A DNA stretch of 32,301 nt, from IMG/VR virus record IMGVR_UViG_3300042090_001500, positions 1-32,301 of that record. One strand, given 5' to 3'. The notes beneath the pieces were generated by a model. The model was not told where the DNA came from. It did no database searches and saw only the letters and a program-made list of their open reading frames with translations. Positions within the stretch are counted from its first letter, which is position 1; each line of letters begins with the position of its first letter. Below, one piece after another: positions 1 to 5,164 of this stretch. The position numbers and the translations under genes are program-made. The stretch comes from a virus.

Positions 1-140
1 TCGTTGAAGCTGAGCTCGATCATTATCAACGAAAGGCTACAGAGGCAGAAGCTTTAACATGTCGCTTAGATGAAATAATACAAACACGTGAAGATGAGCA
101 ATTAATAGACTATAAAAAAAAAGATATTAAGAATGAATGA
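1..140 (+). CDS. C-terminal end of a truncated small coiled-coil-like protein
   Basis: An open frame enters from the left edge (first full codon at position 3) and ends at TGA 138-140, giving 45 visible residues. They are highly charged (many E, K, D, R) and look helical, with no recognisable motif. The stop overlaps the start of the next small ORF (ATG at 133), the tight packing expected of a phage operon. No function can be given from this tail alone. Confidence 0.5.
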   Translation, partial: VEAELDHYQRKATEAEALTCRLDEIIQTREDEQLIDYKKKDIKNE

Positions 141-336
141 ACTAGATTTAGATATAGAGGATTACCCAAGAAGACGCGCACCAAAATTATGGGATCGCTG
201 TCTCGGTTAAGATCCATGGAGTGAAGATGATTACAATAATATAGCAACTGCAATGATTGAAATTAAAACTCCTGGCCAAACGATTACTATCATTGAAGGT
301 TTAGAGGGATTAAAGAATGATGAAAACCCTATGTAG
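133..336 (+). pseudogene. Small gene interrupted by an in-frame TAA
   Basis: ATG 133 opens a frame of 25 codons that stops at TAA 208-210. The same frame then stays open to TAG 334-336, so read through it would give a 67-residue acidic protein with one internal stop. The part after the stop reads as ordinary protein and contains its own in-frame ATG at 253. A single C-to-T change (CAA to TAA) would explain the break. Alternatives are two separate micro-genes (133-210 and 253-336) or a sequencing error. Stop recoding is unlikely because neighbouring genes use TAA as a normal stop. Function unknown. Confidence 0.4.
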
Positions 337-592
337 CTTTATGTTCTTTGGCCACACCGGTTGCAAGAACGAACTACATCAAATCATACAAAGCAAAGAG
401 AACGCTGAGAAGAATATTAAGTCTCTTGAAGCGCAGATAACAGCTTTACTCAATCAAGTTCAAGAGCTTAAAGCAATTAATCATTATCAAGCGATAGACC
501 ATGAGAAAGTGGTTAAAGATCTTAAAGAAGAAAACAGTTCACTGAAAAAAAGAATCACCGCGTCAAAACCTAAACCGAAAGTTAAGAAGTAA
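317..592 (+). CDS. Small coiled-coil protein, unknown function
   Basis: A 91-residue protein. An AGGGA SD at 305-309 lies 7 nt before ATG 317; a second Met follows directly. After a short N-terminal segment of about 17 residues containing two Cys, residues 18-80 have a strong heptad-like pattern rich in E, K, L, I, N and Q, typical of a continuous coiled coil. The C-terminus is a basic Lys/Pro tail. The gene overlaps the previous broken ORF and its stop overlaps the next start (TAATG at 590-594), so it is translationally coupled. It sits a few small genes upstream of terL, where a small terminase subunit might be expected, but nothing in the sequence supports that role specifically. Confidence 0.6.
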   Translation: MMKTLCSFMFFGHTGCKNELHQIIQSKENAEKNIKSLEAQITALLNQVQELKAINHYQAIDHEKVVKDLKEENSSLKKRITASKPKPKVKK

Positions 593-798
593 TGGATGAT
601 CTATTAGAGCAACAATTAGTTAACGAACTTCGATTTATGCTGCAATCAGTTAACGAAAAGTACAAAGACTTCTTTCACATTGAACTTCTTACTCTTTGTA
701 ACATGAATGAAATGAAATGTGGTGATTGTATTGAGTCTACAACGGGTCAACAATGTAAGCGCTGTGTGATTGGTGTGACGGAAGTTAATAATGAGTGA
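592..798 (+). CDS. Small protein with four-cysteine zinc-knuckle-like motif
   Basis: A 68-residue protein whose start shares a base with the preceding stop (TAATG). The first 35 residues look helical and acidic. The C-terminal half has two paired cysteines, CGDC and CKRC, about 13 residues apart, a spacing compatible with a small zinc-binding knuckle; a further Cys lies upstream. Its 3' end overlaps the next gene by 8 nt. It resembles the many small zinc-finger accessory proteins in phage early or packaging-proximal regions. The family is not recognised, and metal binding is inferred only from the cysteine spacing. Confidence 0.55.
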   Translation: MDDLLEQQLVNELRFMLQSVNEKYKDFFHIELLTLCNMNEMKCGDCIESTTGQQCKRCVIGVTEVNNE

Positions 799-991
799 TC
801 CAATAGCTATAATTGATATCCTAAAAAAAATTGATGAGTTTGATAATTTTTTATTTGATTCTGGGTGGGCCAGACATGATTCAATACAGATCAGATATAT
901 TCGACAAGGGGAACGAGAAGAGTTTTCTTCAAGGGCAACACTTTTTGTTGATGCTCCTAATGAAGTCTATAAAGATGGGATATTGGATTAA
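791..991 (+). CDS. Small hypothetical protein
   Basis: A 66-residue acidic protein beginning inside the end of the previous gene (8-nt overlap), so probably translationally coupled to it. It has no signal peptide, membrane segment or recognisable motif; composition is balanced and compatible with a small globular fold. It lies in the run of short genes upstream of terL. I do not recognise the family. Confidence 0.5.
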   Translation: MSDPIAIIDILKKIDEFDNFLFDSGWARHDSIQIRYIRQGEREEFSSRATLFVDAPNEVYKDGILD

Positions 992-993
992 AA

Positions 994-1078
994 ATGAATA
1001 AGCGAGTATTTAAAATCCCAACCTATTGAAAAATCAGACGACGAAAAGACAAGGCCCGATGGCCATATTAAAAGGTAA
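994..1078 (+). pseudogene. Small ORF apparently disrupted by a +1 shift
   Basis: ATG 994 opens only 11 codons before TGA 1027-1029. A different frame is open from 998 to TAA 1076-1078 and reads as a hydrophilic tail beginning SEYLKSQPIEKSDD. Removing one A from the AA pair at 1000-1001 would join ATG-AAT to AGC-GAG and give one small protein of about 27 residues ending just before the first copy of the terL start (ATG 1082). This suggests a 1-nt insertion or a sequencing error. Chance remains possible because the ORF is so short. Confidence 0.3.
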
Positions 1079-1081
1079 TCA

Positions 1082-1108
1082 ATGAGTGTAGAAGTACAAT
1101 ATGAATAA
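1082..1108 (+). pseudogene. First remnant of the terL start (8 codons)
   Basis: ATG 1082 reads MSVEVQYE then TAA. The first 18 nt (1082-1099) are identical to 1456-1473, and the peptide MSVEVQ matches the N-terminus of the intact terL at 2233. It overlaps ATG 1101 of the next small ORF. I read it as a leftover 5' end of terL created when the following small-gene cassette was inserted or duplicated. It is one of three terL starts in 1.2 kb. Confidence 0.55.
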
Positions 1109-1260
1109 AATAAAGTTTGTAAGCAAAATTTATCAGAAGAATTGCTCAAATAGATGGATATGAGTATGTAAAGGATGATAATAATCCAGTTTGCGCTATT
1201 ATCGCTATTTATGATTCTTGCGATCGGGTTGACCTTAATATAATGAAAGTAAATAAGTAG
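1101..1260 (+). pseudogene. Small gene with probable +1 frameshift in an A-run
   Basis: ATG 1101 reads MNKIKFVSK and continues to TGA 1161-1163. A second frame is open from 1123 to TAG 1258-1260 and reads as good protein (FIRRIAQIDGYEYVKDD onward). Taking one A out of the AAAA run at 1125-1128 joins MNKIKFVSK directly to FIRRIAQIDG and yields a continuous 52-residue protein. The fit suggests a homopolymer indel: either real gene decay or an assembly error. Function unknown. It lies between the two 18-nt direct repeats of the terL start. Confidence 0.45.
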
Positions 1261-1261
1261 A

Positions 1262-1459
1262 ATGATCGTAGAAGAACAAGTTATAAAGTGTAATGAATGT
1301 CGTGATTGGACTGGTGAAGGTGAAAAGATGTGTTTCCATTGTCCTGATTGGAAATTAGTTACATTCTTTTCTAGTGATTACACAGAAGAAGATAAGTTAA
1401 CAATCAGAGCACAACTTGAAGAAAGACGGCATGTTGAACGAATAGAGAAAGAAAAATGA
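1262..1459 (+). CDS. Small zinc-knuckle protein upstream of terL
   Basis: A 65-residue protein with two cysteine pairs, CNEC and CFHC, separated by about 13 residues, followed by a charged helical C-terminus rich in E, R and K. This is a plausible single zinc-binding knuckle, similar in layout to the 592-798 product. The start is 1 nt after the previous stop, and its TGA overlaps ATG 1456 of the terL 5' remnant (ATGA), the coupling expected for an ancestral gene pair with terL. That overlap suggests terL originally began here, before the endonuclease gene was inserted downstream. Family not recognised. Confidence 0.55.
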   Translation: MIVEEQVIKCNECRDWTGEGEKMCFHCPDWKLVTFFSSDYTEEDKLTIRAQLEERRHVERIEKEK

Positions 1460-1527
1460 GTGTAGAAGTACAAGTAGCTTTGGACAAGTTTTCCCTGAGG
1501 TGGTTTGATCTAAGATTTATAAAGTAG
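1456..1527 (+). pseudogene. Truncated 5' remnant of terL
   Basis: This 23-codon ORF begins MSVEVQVALDKFSLRW, identical to the terL N-terminus at 2233 at 15 of 16 residues, then diverges and stops at TAG 1525-1527. At DNA level the two copies differ at about 12 of 51 positions, most of them synonymous, so this is a diverged homologue rather than a recent duplicate. It is coupled to the upstream gene by ATGA. It marks the old start of terL, now separated from the active gene by the endonuclease gene 1557-2243. Confidence 0.7.
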
Positions 1528-1556
1528 TAATCTTGGATTAAAAAACTAAGGATACT

Positions 1557-2243
1557 ATGATTAATCAACGATTTGGTAGATGGACGGTAATTAGCAAGAT
1601 GAAAGGTTTTGAGAAAAATAACCGATATTTATGTAAATGTGATTGTGGAAATGAGTCTATTATTTTAGGGTTTACTTTAAGAAGTAAAACATCAACACAA
1701 TGTATAAAATGTTACGCTAATAGAAATAATAGTAAGTCAAAGAATCCCATATATAATATATGGAGTGGACTATTTACACGGTGTTACAATAAAAAACATG
1801 CTACATATAAGCATTATGGCGCTAAAGGAATTACTGTGTCAGATGAGTGGAAATCTTTTGAAAGGTTTTTAGACGATATGGGACCACGCCCGACAGATTA
1901 TCAAATAGATAGAATTGATAGCACTAAAGGTTATAGTAAAGATAATTGTCGATGGTTATCGAAATCTGAAAATATTAAACGACAAGTTACTAGAATAATA
2001 GATATCACTGGAATGAAGTTTGGCAAATGGACCGTTATAGGAAGAGATAATACACGTATCACACCTAAGCAAGTTTTTTGGCATTGTATTTGTGATTGTG
2101 GAAATGAAGGATCAATTATTGGGTATTTTTTAAGAAAGGGTGAATCTAAACAGTGTCGTGATTGTAAAGATAGAGCTCATAGTGAAATACATTCAGGTTG
2201 GTTTGATAGGTTAAAAATGAAAGATAGAAATAATGAGCGTTGA
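1557..2243 (+). CDS. Putative homing endonuclease with duplicated zinc ribbons
   Basis: A 228-residue protein with an AAGGA SD at 1548-1552. Two related modules flank a centre. Residues 3-52 and about 150-211 each begin with an FG(R/K)WTVI motif and carry a C-x-C-x-C-G-N zinc-ribbon half plus a later C-x-x-C pair. The centre (about 60-135) has the pattern IYNIWSGLFTRCYN, YGAKGI, DEW, then DRIDSTKGYSKDNCRW, which I associate with a family of phage intergenic proteins thought to be selfish DNA-binding endonucleases related to HNH/His-Me nucleases. The gene is inserted between a terL 5' remnant and intact terL. Its last codons overlap the terL start by 11 nt, consistent with a mobile gene that rebuilt its host's start. 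Nuclease activity is inferred. Confidence 0.6.
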   Translation: MINQRFGRWTVISKMKGFEKNNRYLCKCDCGNESIILGFTLRSKTSTQCIKCYANRNNSKSKNPIYNIWSGLFTRCYNKKHATYKHYGAKGITVSDEWKSFERFLDDMGPRPTDYQIDRIDSTKGYSKDNCRWLSKSENIKRQVTRIIDITGMKFGKWTVIGRDNTRITPKQVFWHCICDCGNEGSIIGYFLRKGESKQCRDCKDRAHSEIHSGWFDRLKMKDRNNER

Positions 2244-4416
2244 AGTTCAGGTTTATCTTGACAAGTTTTCATTAAGGTGGTACCAGTCAGAAATTTGGGA
2301 CACCATTGAAGAGAAAAAGTCTAAGCGTATACTTTACATCGCAAGCCGCCGAGCAGGTAAAGATATCCTTTTTTGGAATCTTGCCATTAGACAATGCATT
2401 AAAAAAGTATGCCTTGTGTTCTACGTATTACCGACGTACGGTCAAGGACGCAAGGCAATTTTCGATGCTATTGCTATAGATGGTACTAAGTTCCTCGATT
2501 ATCTTCCTCCTATGCTTGTTGAATCCATAAACCAATCTGACATGAAGATACGATTCAAGAATGGATCGATACTGCAGATAATTGGTGGTGATACGTATGA
2601 TTCCTCGCTTGTAGGAACCAATCCCTTCGCCGTTATTCTTTCGGAGTATAGTTTAATGCCACCAGATATTTTCTCCTTTCTCCGGCCAATTTTGGCAGCA
2701 AATGGAGGGTGGTGCGCTATAGTAGGAACACCACGGGGTAAGAATCATTTCTGGCAGTTGTGGAAAGTTGCGCAAGAGTTACCTGAATGGACCATATTCG
2801 TTCACAAAGCATCAGAGATAGGGCACATTCCCGATGATGTATTGATGCAAGAACGTGCCCAGATGGATGAAGGATTGTATCTGCAGGAGTATGAGTGTAG
2901 CTTTGACCGTGGTATATCTGGTAGCTTTTATGGTGCTCACTTAGATGCACTTAAACTAAGAGGACAAATAGGACATGTACCATGGGAACCAGGACTACTT
3001 ACCTACACTGTGTGGGATATTGGGGTTAATGACGCTACGACAATTATATTTTTCAATGTTGTTGGTGATGGTAGTATCATTCGTATTATTGATTGCTATT
3101 CGAACAACAATCTTGGATTAGATCACTACGCAAAGATAATCCAAGACAAACCGTATACCTATGCAAAACATTACGCTCCTCATGACATAAAGGTTCGTGA
3201 ATGGGGTGGTGGTGCTATAACCCGTTATGAGAAAGCGCGACAACTTGGTATAACCTTTACCCTTGTTGATCAGATCGGTGTCATCGATGGTATAGAAAAC
3301 GTATGGACTCATTTCAATAAGTTCTGGATTGATGCAGAGAAGTGTCGCTCGCTGGTCAATGCACTCGAGAACTATCGTAAAGAATGGGATGAAGCGAAGC
3401 AGATGTATCTACCGAAGCCCGTTAAATCATGGGCGAATCATTATTGCTTTACAGCTGATACATTAGTGCTGACGCATACCGGAATACGTCCTATAATTGA
3501 TATAACAGAAAACGATTTTGTTATGACAATGAAAGGATGGCAACCATGCAGTCAAGTGAAGATGATAAAAGAAAATGCGAAGCTTGTGGCAGTAACATTC
3601 AACGACGATACGAGAGTGAGATGTACGCCGGATCATATGTTCTTAACTCAGAACGGTTGGATATATGCAAAAAACCTAAGGAAGTATCACGTGATCCAAT
3701 CATCTTGGACAAATGGATACAGTACTTTAATGGAAGGGTGTACCGACTTTATCAAAACGAACGGTATTACTTCTCCAATAGCTACCTACATAGAGATGTT
3801 TGGGCAGATGCCTATGGACCAATTCCAGAATCATGTCATATCCACCATATCGACAATGATCCTGCAAACAATAAACTCATCAACCTTGTCTGTCTTCCAA
3901 AAGAAGAACATACAAAGATTGCTAAATCGTTTAATCCGGGAATTTCACCAAGTTGTAGAGCCGCAGCCAATTCTTGGCATGGATCAGAAGTTGGAAGAAT
4001 TTGGCATAAAGAACAAGCTACGAGATGTAAATCGTGGGAGAAGTGGAAGAGAGATTCTAAAGAGTGCAGTTATTGTGGAAAATCTTTCGAAGCACTTATT
4101 AGAAATGGCAAATCAGCACAACGATTCTGCCATGCCAATTGCAAAGCCGCTGCAGGTCGTAAGCGTAGAAAAACTCAAAGAACATGAAGATGTTTTTTGT
4201 ATAACAGTGCCAAATGCAGGACACTTTGCATTGGCTAATGGAGCAATAGTTAAAAACTGTGATGCTTTGCGTTACCTCTGTGTAGCATTGCATAAGACAA
4301 AACGGGGTATGTCTGCAGAAGATTTTGATAGAAAGAGAGCGCAAGCATTGTATGGCAATGAGGGGAGCTTGCCAGGCATATTTAGATATGATCCCCGATA
4401 TGATAAACATAGGTAG
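2233..4416 (+). CDS. terL: Terminase large subunit, intein-containing precursor
   Basis: DNA-packaging motor and headful nuclease: a 727-residue precursor that would be about 456 residues after splicing. The ATPase has a variant Walker A, ASRRAGKD (37-44), and Walker B plus catalytic Glu in FAVILSEY (132-139). The RNase H-like nuclease begins at VWDIGVND (Asp262) and its last conserved acidic motif is split by the intein: WANHY before, CDALRYL after. The start at 2233 overlaps the upstream endonuclease gene by 11 nt, and two truncated copies of this start lie upstream. It precedes the portal by two small genes, as in P22-like genomes. A distinct small terminase subunit was not recognised. Confidence 0.93.
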   Translation: MSVEVQVYLDKFSLRWYQSEIWDTIEEKKSKRILYIASRRAGKDILFWNLAIRQCIKKVCLVFYVLPTYGQGRKAIFDAIAIDGTKFLDYLPPMLVESINQSDMKIRFKNGSILQIIGGDTYDSSLVGTNPFAVILSEYSLMPPDIFSFLRPILAANGGWCAIVGTPRGKNHFWQLWKVAQELPEWTIFVHKASEIGHIPDDVLMQERAQMDEGLYLQEYECSFDRGISGSFYGAHLDALKLRGQIGHVPWEPGLLTYTVWDIGVNDATTIIFFNVVGDGSIIRIIDCYSNNNLGLDHYAKIIQDKPYTYAKHYAPHDIKVREWGGGAITRYEKARQLGITFTLVDQIGVIDGIENVWTHFNKFWIDAEKCRSLVNALENYRKEWDEAKQMYLPKPVKSWANHYCFTADTLVLTHTGIRPIIDITENDFVMTMKGWQPCSQVKMIKENAKLVAVTFNDDTRVRCTPDHMFLTQNGWIYAKNLRKYHVIQSSWTNGYSTLMEGCTDFIKTNGITSPIATYIEMFGQMPMDQFQNHVISTISTMILQTINSSTLSVFQKKNIQRLLNRLIREFHQVVEPQPILGMDQKLEEFGIKNKLRDVNRGRSGREILKSAVIVENLSKHLLEMANQHNDSAMPIAKPLQVVSVEKLKEHEDVFCITVPNAGHFALANGAIVKNCDALRYLCVALHKTKRGMSAEDFDRKRAQALYGNEGSLPGIFRYDPRYDKHR
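3445..4257 (+). other. Intein in TerL (271 residues)
   Basis: The inserted region begins at Cys405 with block A (CFTADTLVLTHTG). Block B has T465-x-x-H468 in VRCTPDHMFLT. It ends with blocks F and G (DVFCITVPNAGHFAL, then ANGAIVKN) and Asn675, followed by extein Cys676. Removing it restores WANHYCDALRYL, the conserved nuclease motif of TerL, so the boundaries are convincing. The penultimate residue is Lys instead of the usual His, a known but minority variant. The in-frame middle (about residues 492-640) resembles no endonuclease; that DNA carries an HNH gene in another frame (3546-4187). All four splicing residues (Cys1, block B His, terminal Asn, +1 Cys) are present. Confidence 0.9.
3546..4187 (+). 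CDS. HNH homing endonuclease nested out of frame in the intein
   Basis: A 213-residue protein read in a different frame from TerL and wholly inside the intein. I choose ATG 3546 because an AAAGGA SD at 3532-3537 lies 8 nt upstream; ATG 3537 is in the same frame but overlaps that SD. A CEAC pair (11-14) lies near the N-terminus. The core reads YLHRDVWADAYGPIPE, then C-H-I-H-H-I-D-N-D-P-A-N-N (97-109), N113 and H122, a clear HNH (beta-beta-alpha-Me) nuclease. The C-terminus has C174-x-x-C177 and C195-x-x-x-C199 with a basic tail, a zinc finger likely to bind DNA. It would cut intein-less terL alleles to spread the intein. The identity is clear; independent translation is inferred. Confidence 0.85.
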   Translation: MQSSEDDKRKCEACGSNIQRRYESEMYAGSYVLNSERLDICKKPKEVSRDPIILDKWIQYFNGRVYRLYQNERYYFSNSYLHRDVWADAYGPIPESCHIHHIDNDPANNKLINLVCLPKEEHTKIAKSFNPGISPSCRAAANSWHGSEVGRIWHKEQATRCKSWEKWKRDSKECSYCGKSFEALIRNGKSAQRFCHANCKAAAGRKRRKTQRT

Positions 4417-4424
4417 ATAAAGAT

Positions 4425-4730
4425 ATGAGTTTTCCAATAAGTATTGTTTTCCCCAAGGATCCTTTTCTTAATATAAAAGATCATTTAACGCCATATGAAA
4501 TTGAGCGTTTTCACGAAGAAGAGGAAATAGTTTTAAGAGATGCGCGATTAAAGTTAATAAAAAAATATAATCGTTACATAGCTAAAAAAAACTGGGAAGA
4601 GGATCGGCAAAAACTCCAAGCATTAAAATTTCATCAACTACAAATAATGATTCGTGAAGAAAATATCCGAAAACCAAGAGTAGAAAAAAATGAAGAAGAT
4701 AGCGTTAATAGTATTATTGATAATAAGTAA
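4425..4730 (+). CDS. Small charged hypothetical protein
   Basis: A 101-residue protein starting 8 nt after terL. A short N-terminal segment (FPISIVFPKDPFLNIKDHLTP) precedes a long, highly charged helical region rich in E, R and K (about 28-90) that could form a coiled coil. There is no signal peptide or membrane segment. Its 3' end overlaps the next gene by 41 nt. The position between terL and the portal is a place for variable small genes in podoviruses. No family recognised. Confidence 0.6.
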   Translation: MSFPISIVFPKDPFLNIKDHLTPYEIERFHEEEEIVLRDARLKLIKKYNRYIAKKNWEEDRQKLQALKFHQLQIMIREENIRKPRVEKNEEDSVNSIIDNK

Positions 4731-5043
4731 TTTATTTGGTGTTAATCAACTTTCACGAAATATAGTTTACAACACCAGAACTATATCGACCGATATATCG
4801 TTAGAAGAAGCTTTATTAAAATTCATAATTGAATGCGAGGGCTTCACTGATAAAGCTACACAATACAATCTTGATGAGTGTGAAGAGCATAACCATTCTA
4901 TATTTAGAGCGACTAATGAAGACTATGCATTGGTAGTATTATTTGAAAAAGATACGCATGATTATGAGATATGGTTCTATTCTTATACCGAAAATATTGA
5001 TTATGCGCGCTTTGATAATTTACTAAAGAGTGTTTTTGAGTAA
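4690..5043 (+). CDS. Small secreted or periplasmic protein
   Basis: A 117-residue protein with a classic Sec signal peptide: MKK, a hydrophobic stretch IALIVLLIISNLF, then a likely cleavage near residue 17-19. The mature part is acidic, with two Cys and many aromatic residues, suggesting a small secreted or periplasmic domain. The start lies 41 nt inside the previous gene in a different frame, with an A-rich SD region (GAAAAAAATG). Exported products in the packaging operon are unusual for morphogenesis functions; this may be an accessory (moron) gene acting on the host envelope. No family recognised. Confidence 0.6.
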   Translation: MKKIALIVLLIISNLFGVNQLSRNIVYNTRTISTDISLEEALLKFIIECEGFTDKATQYNLDECEEHNHSIFRATNEDYALVVLFEKDTHDYEIWFYSYTENIDYARFDNLLKSVFE

Positions 5044-5089
5044 TTCAGCAATCGACAGTTTGTGGACAACTGAAAATAGTACTAAAGTA

Positions 5090-5117
5090 TTGGTTATTGA
5101 TATTAAAAAATTATAGA
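5090..5117 (+). promoter_or_regulatory. Possible sigma70-type promoter for the portal operon
   Basis: TTGGTT at 5090-5095 and TATAGA at 5112-5117 with a 16-nt spacer, inside the 121-nt AT-rich gap before the portal gene. The gap has no other gene except a possible 11-codon GTG ORF behind an AAGGAG near 5139. The match is moderate only. Confidence 0.3.
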
Positions 5118-5164
5118 CTCTTTCTGATACTCTATAGAAGGAGTGTAAGTGAGAGGATATAAAT

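Noticed and set aside
317-592. Assignment of the small coiled-coil protein as small terminase subunit
   Set aside because: Position is suggestive, but there is no helix-turn-helix, and it is shorter than usual for that subunit.
4099-4484. Minus-strand ORFs across the intein and terL 3' end
   Set aside because: Cys/Phe-rich shadow translations without SD; this DNA already carries two supported overlapping frames on the plus strand.
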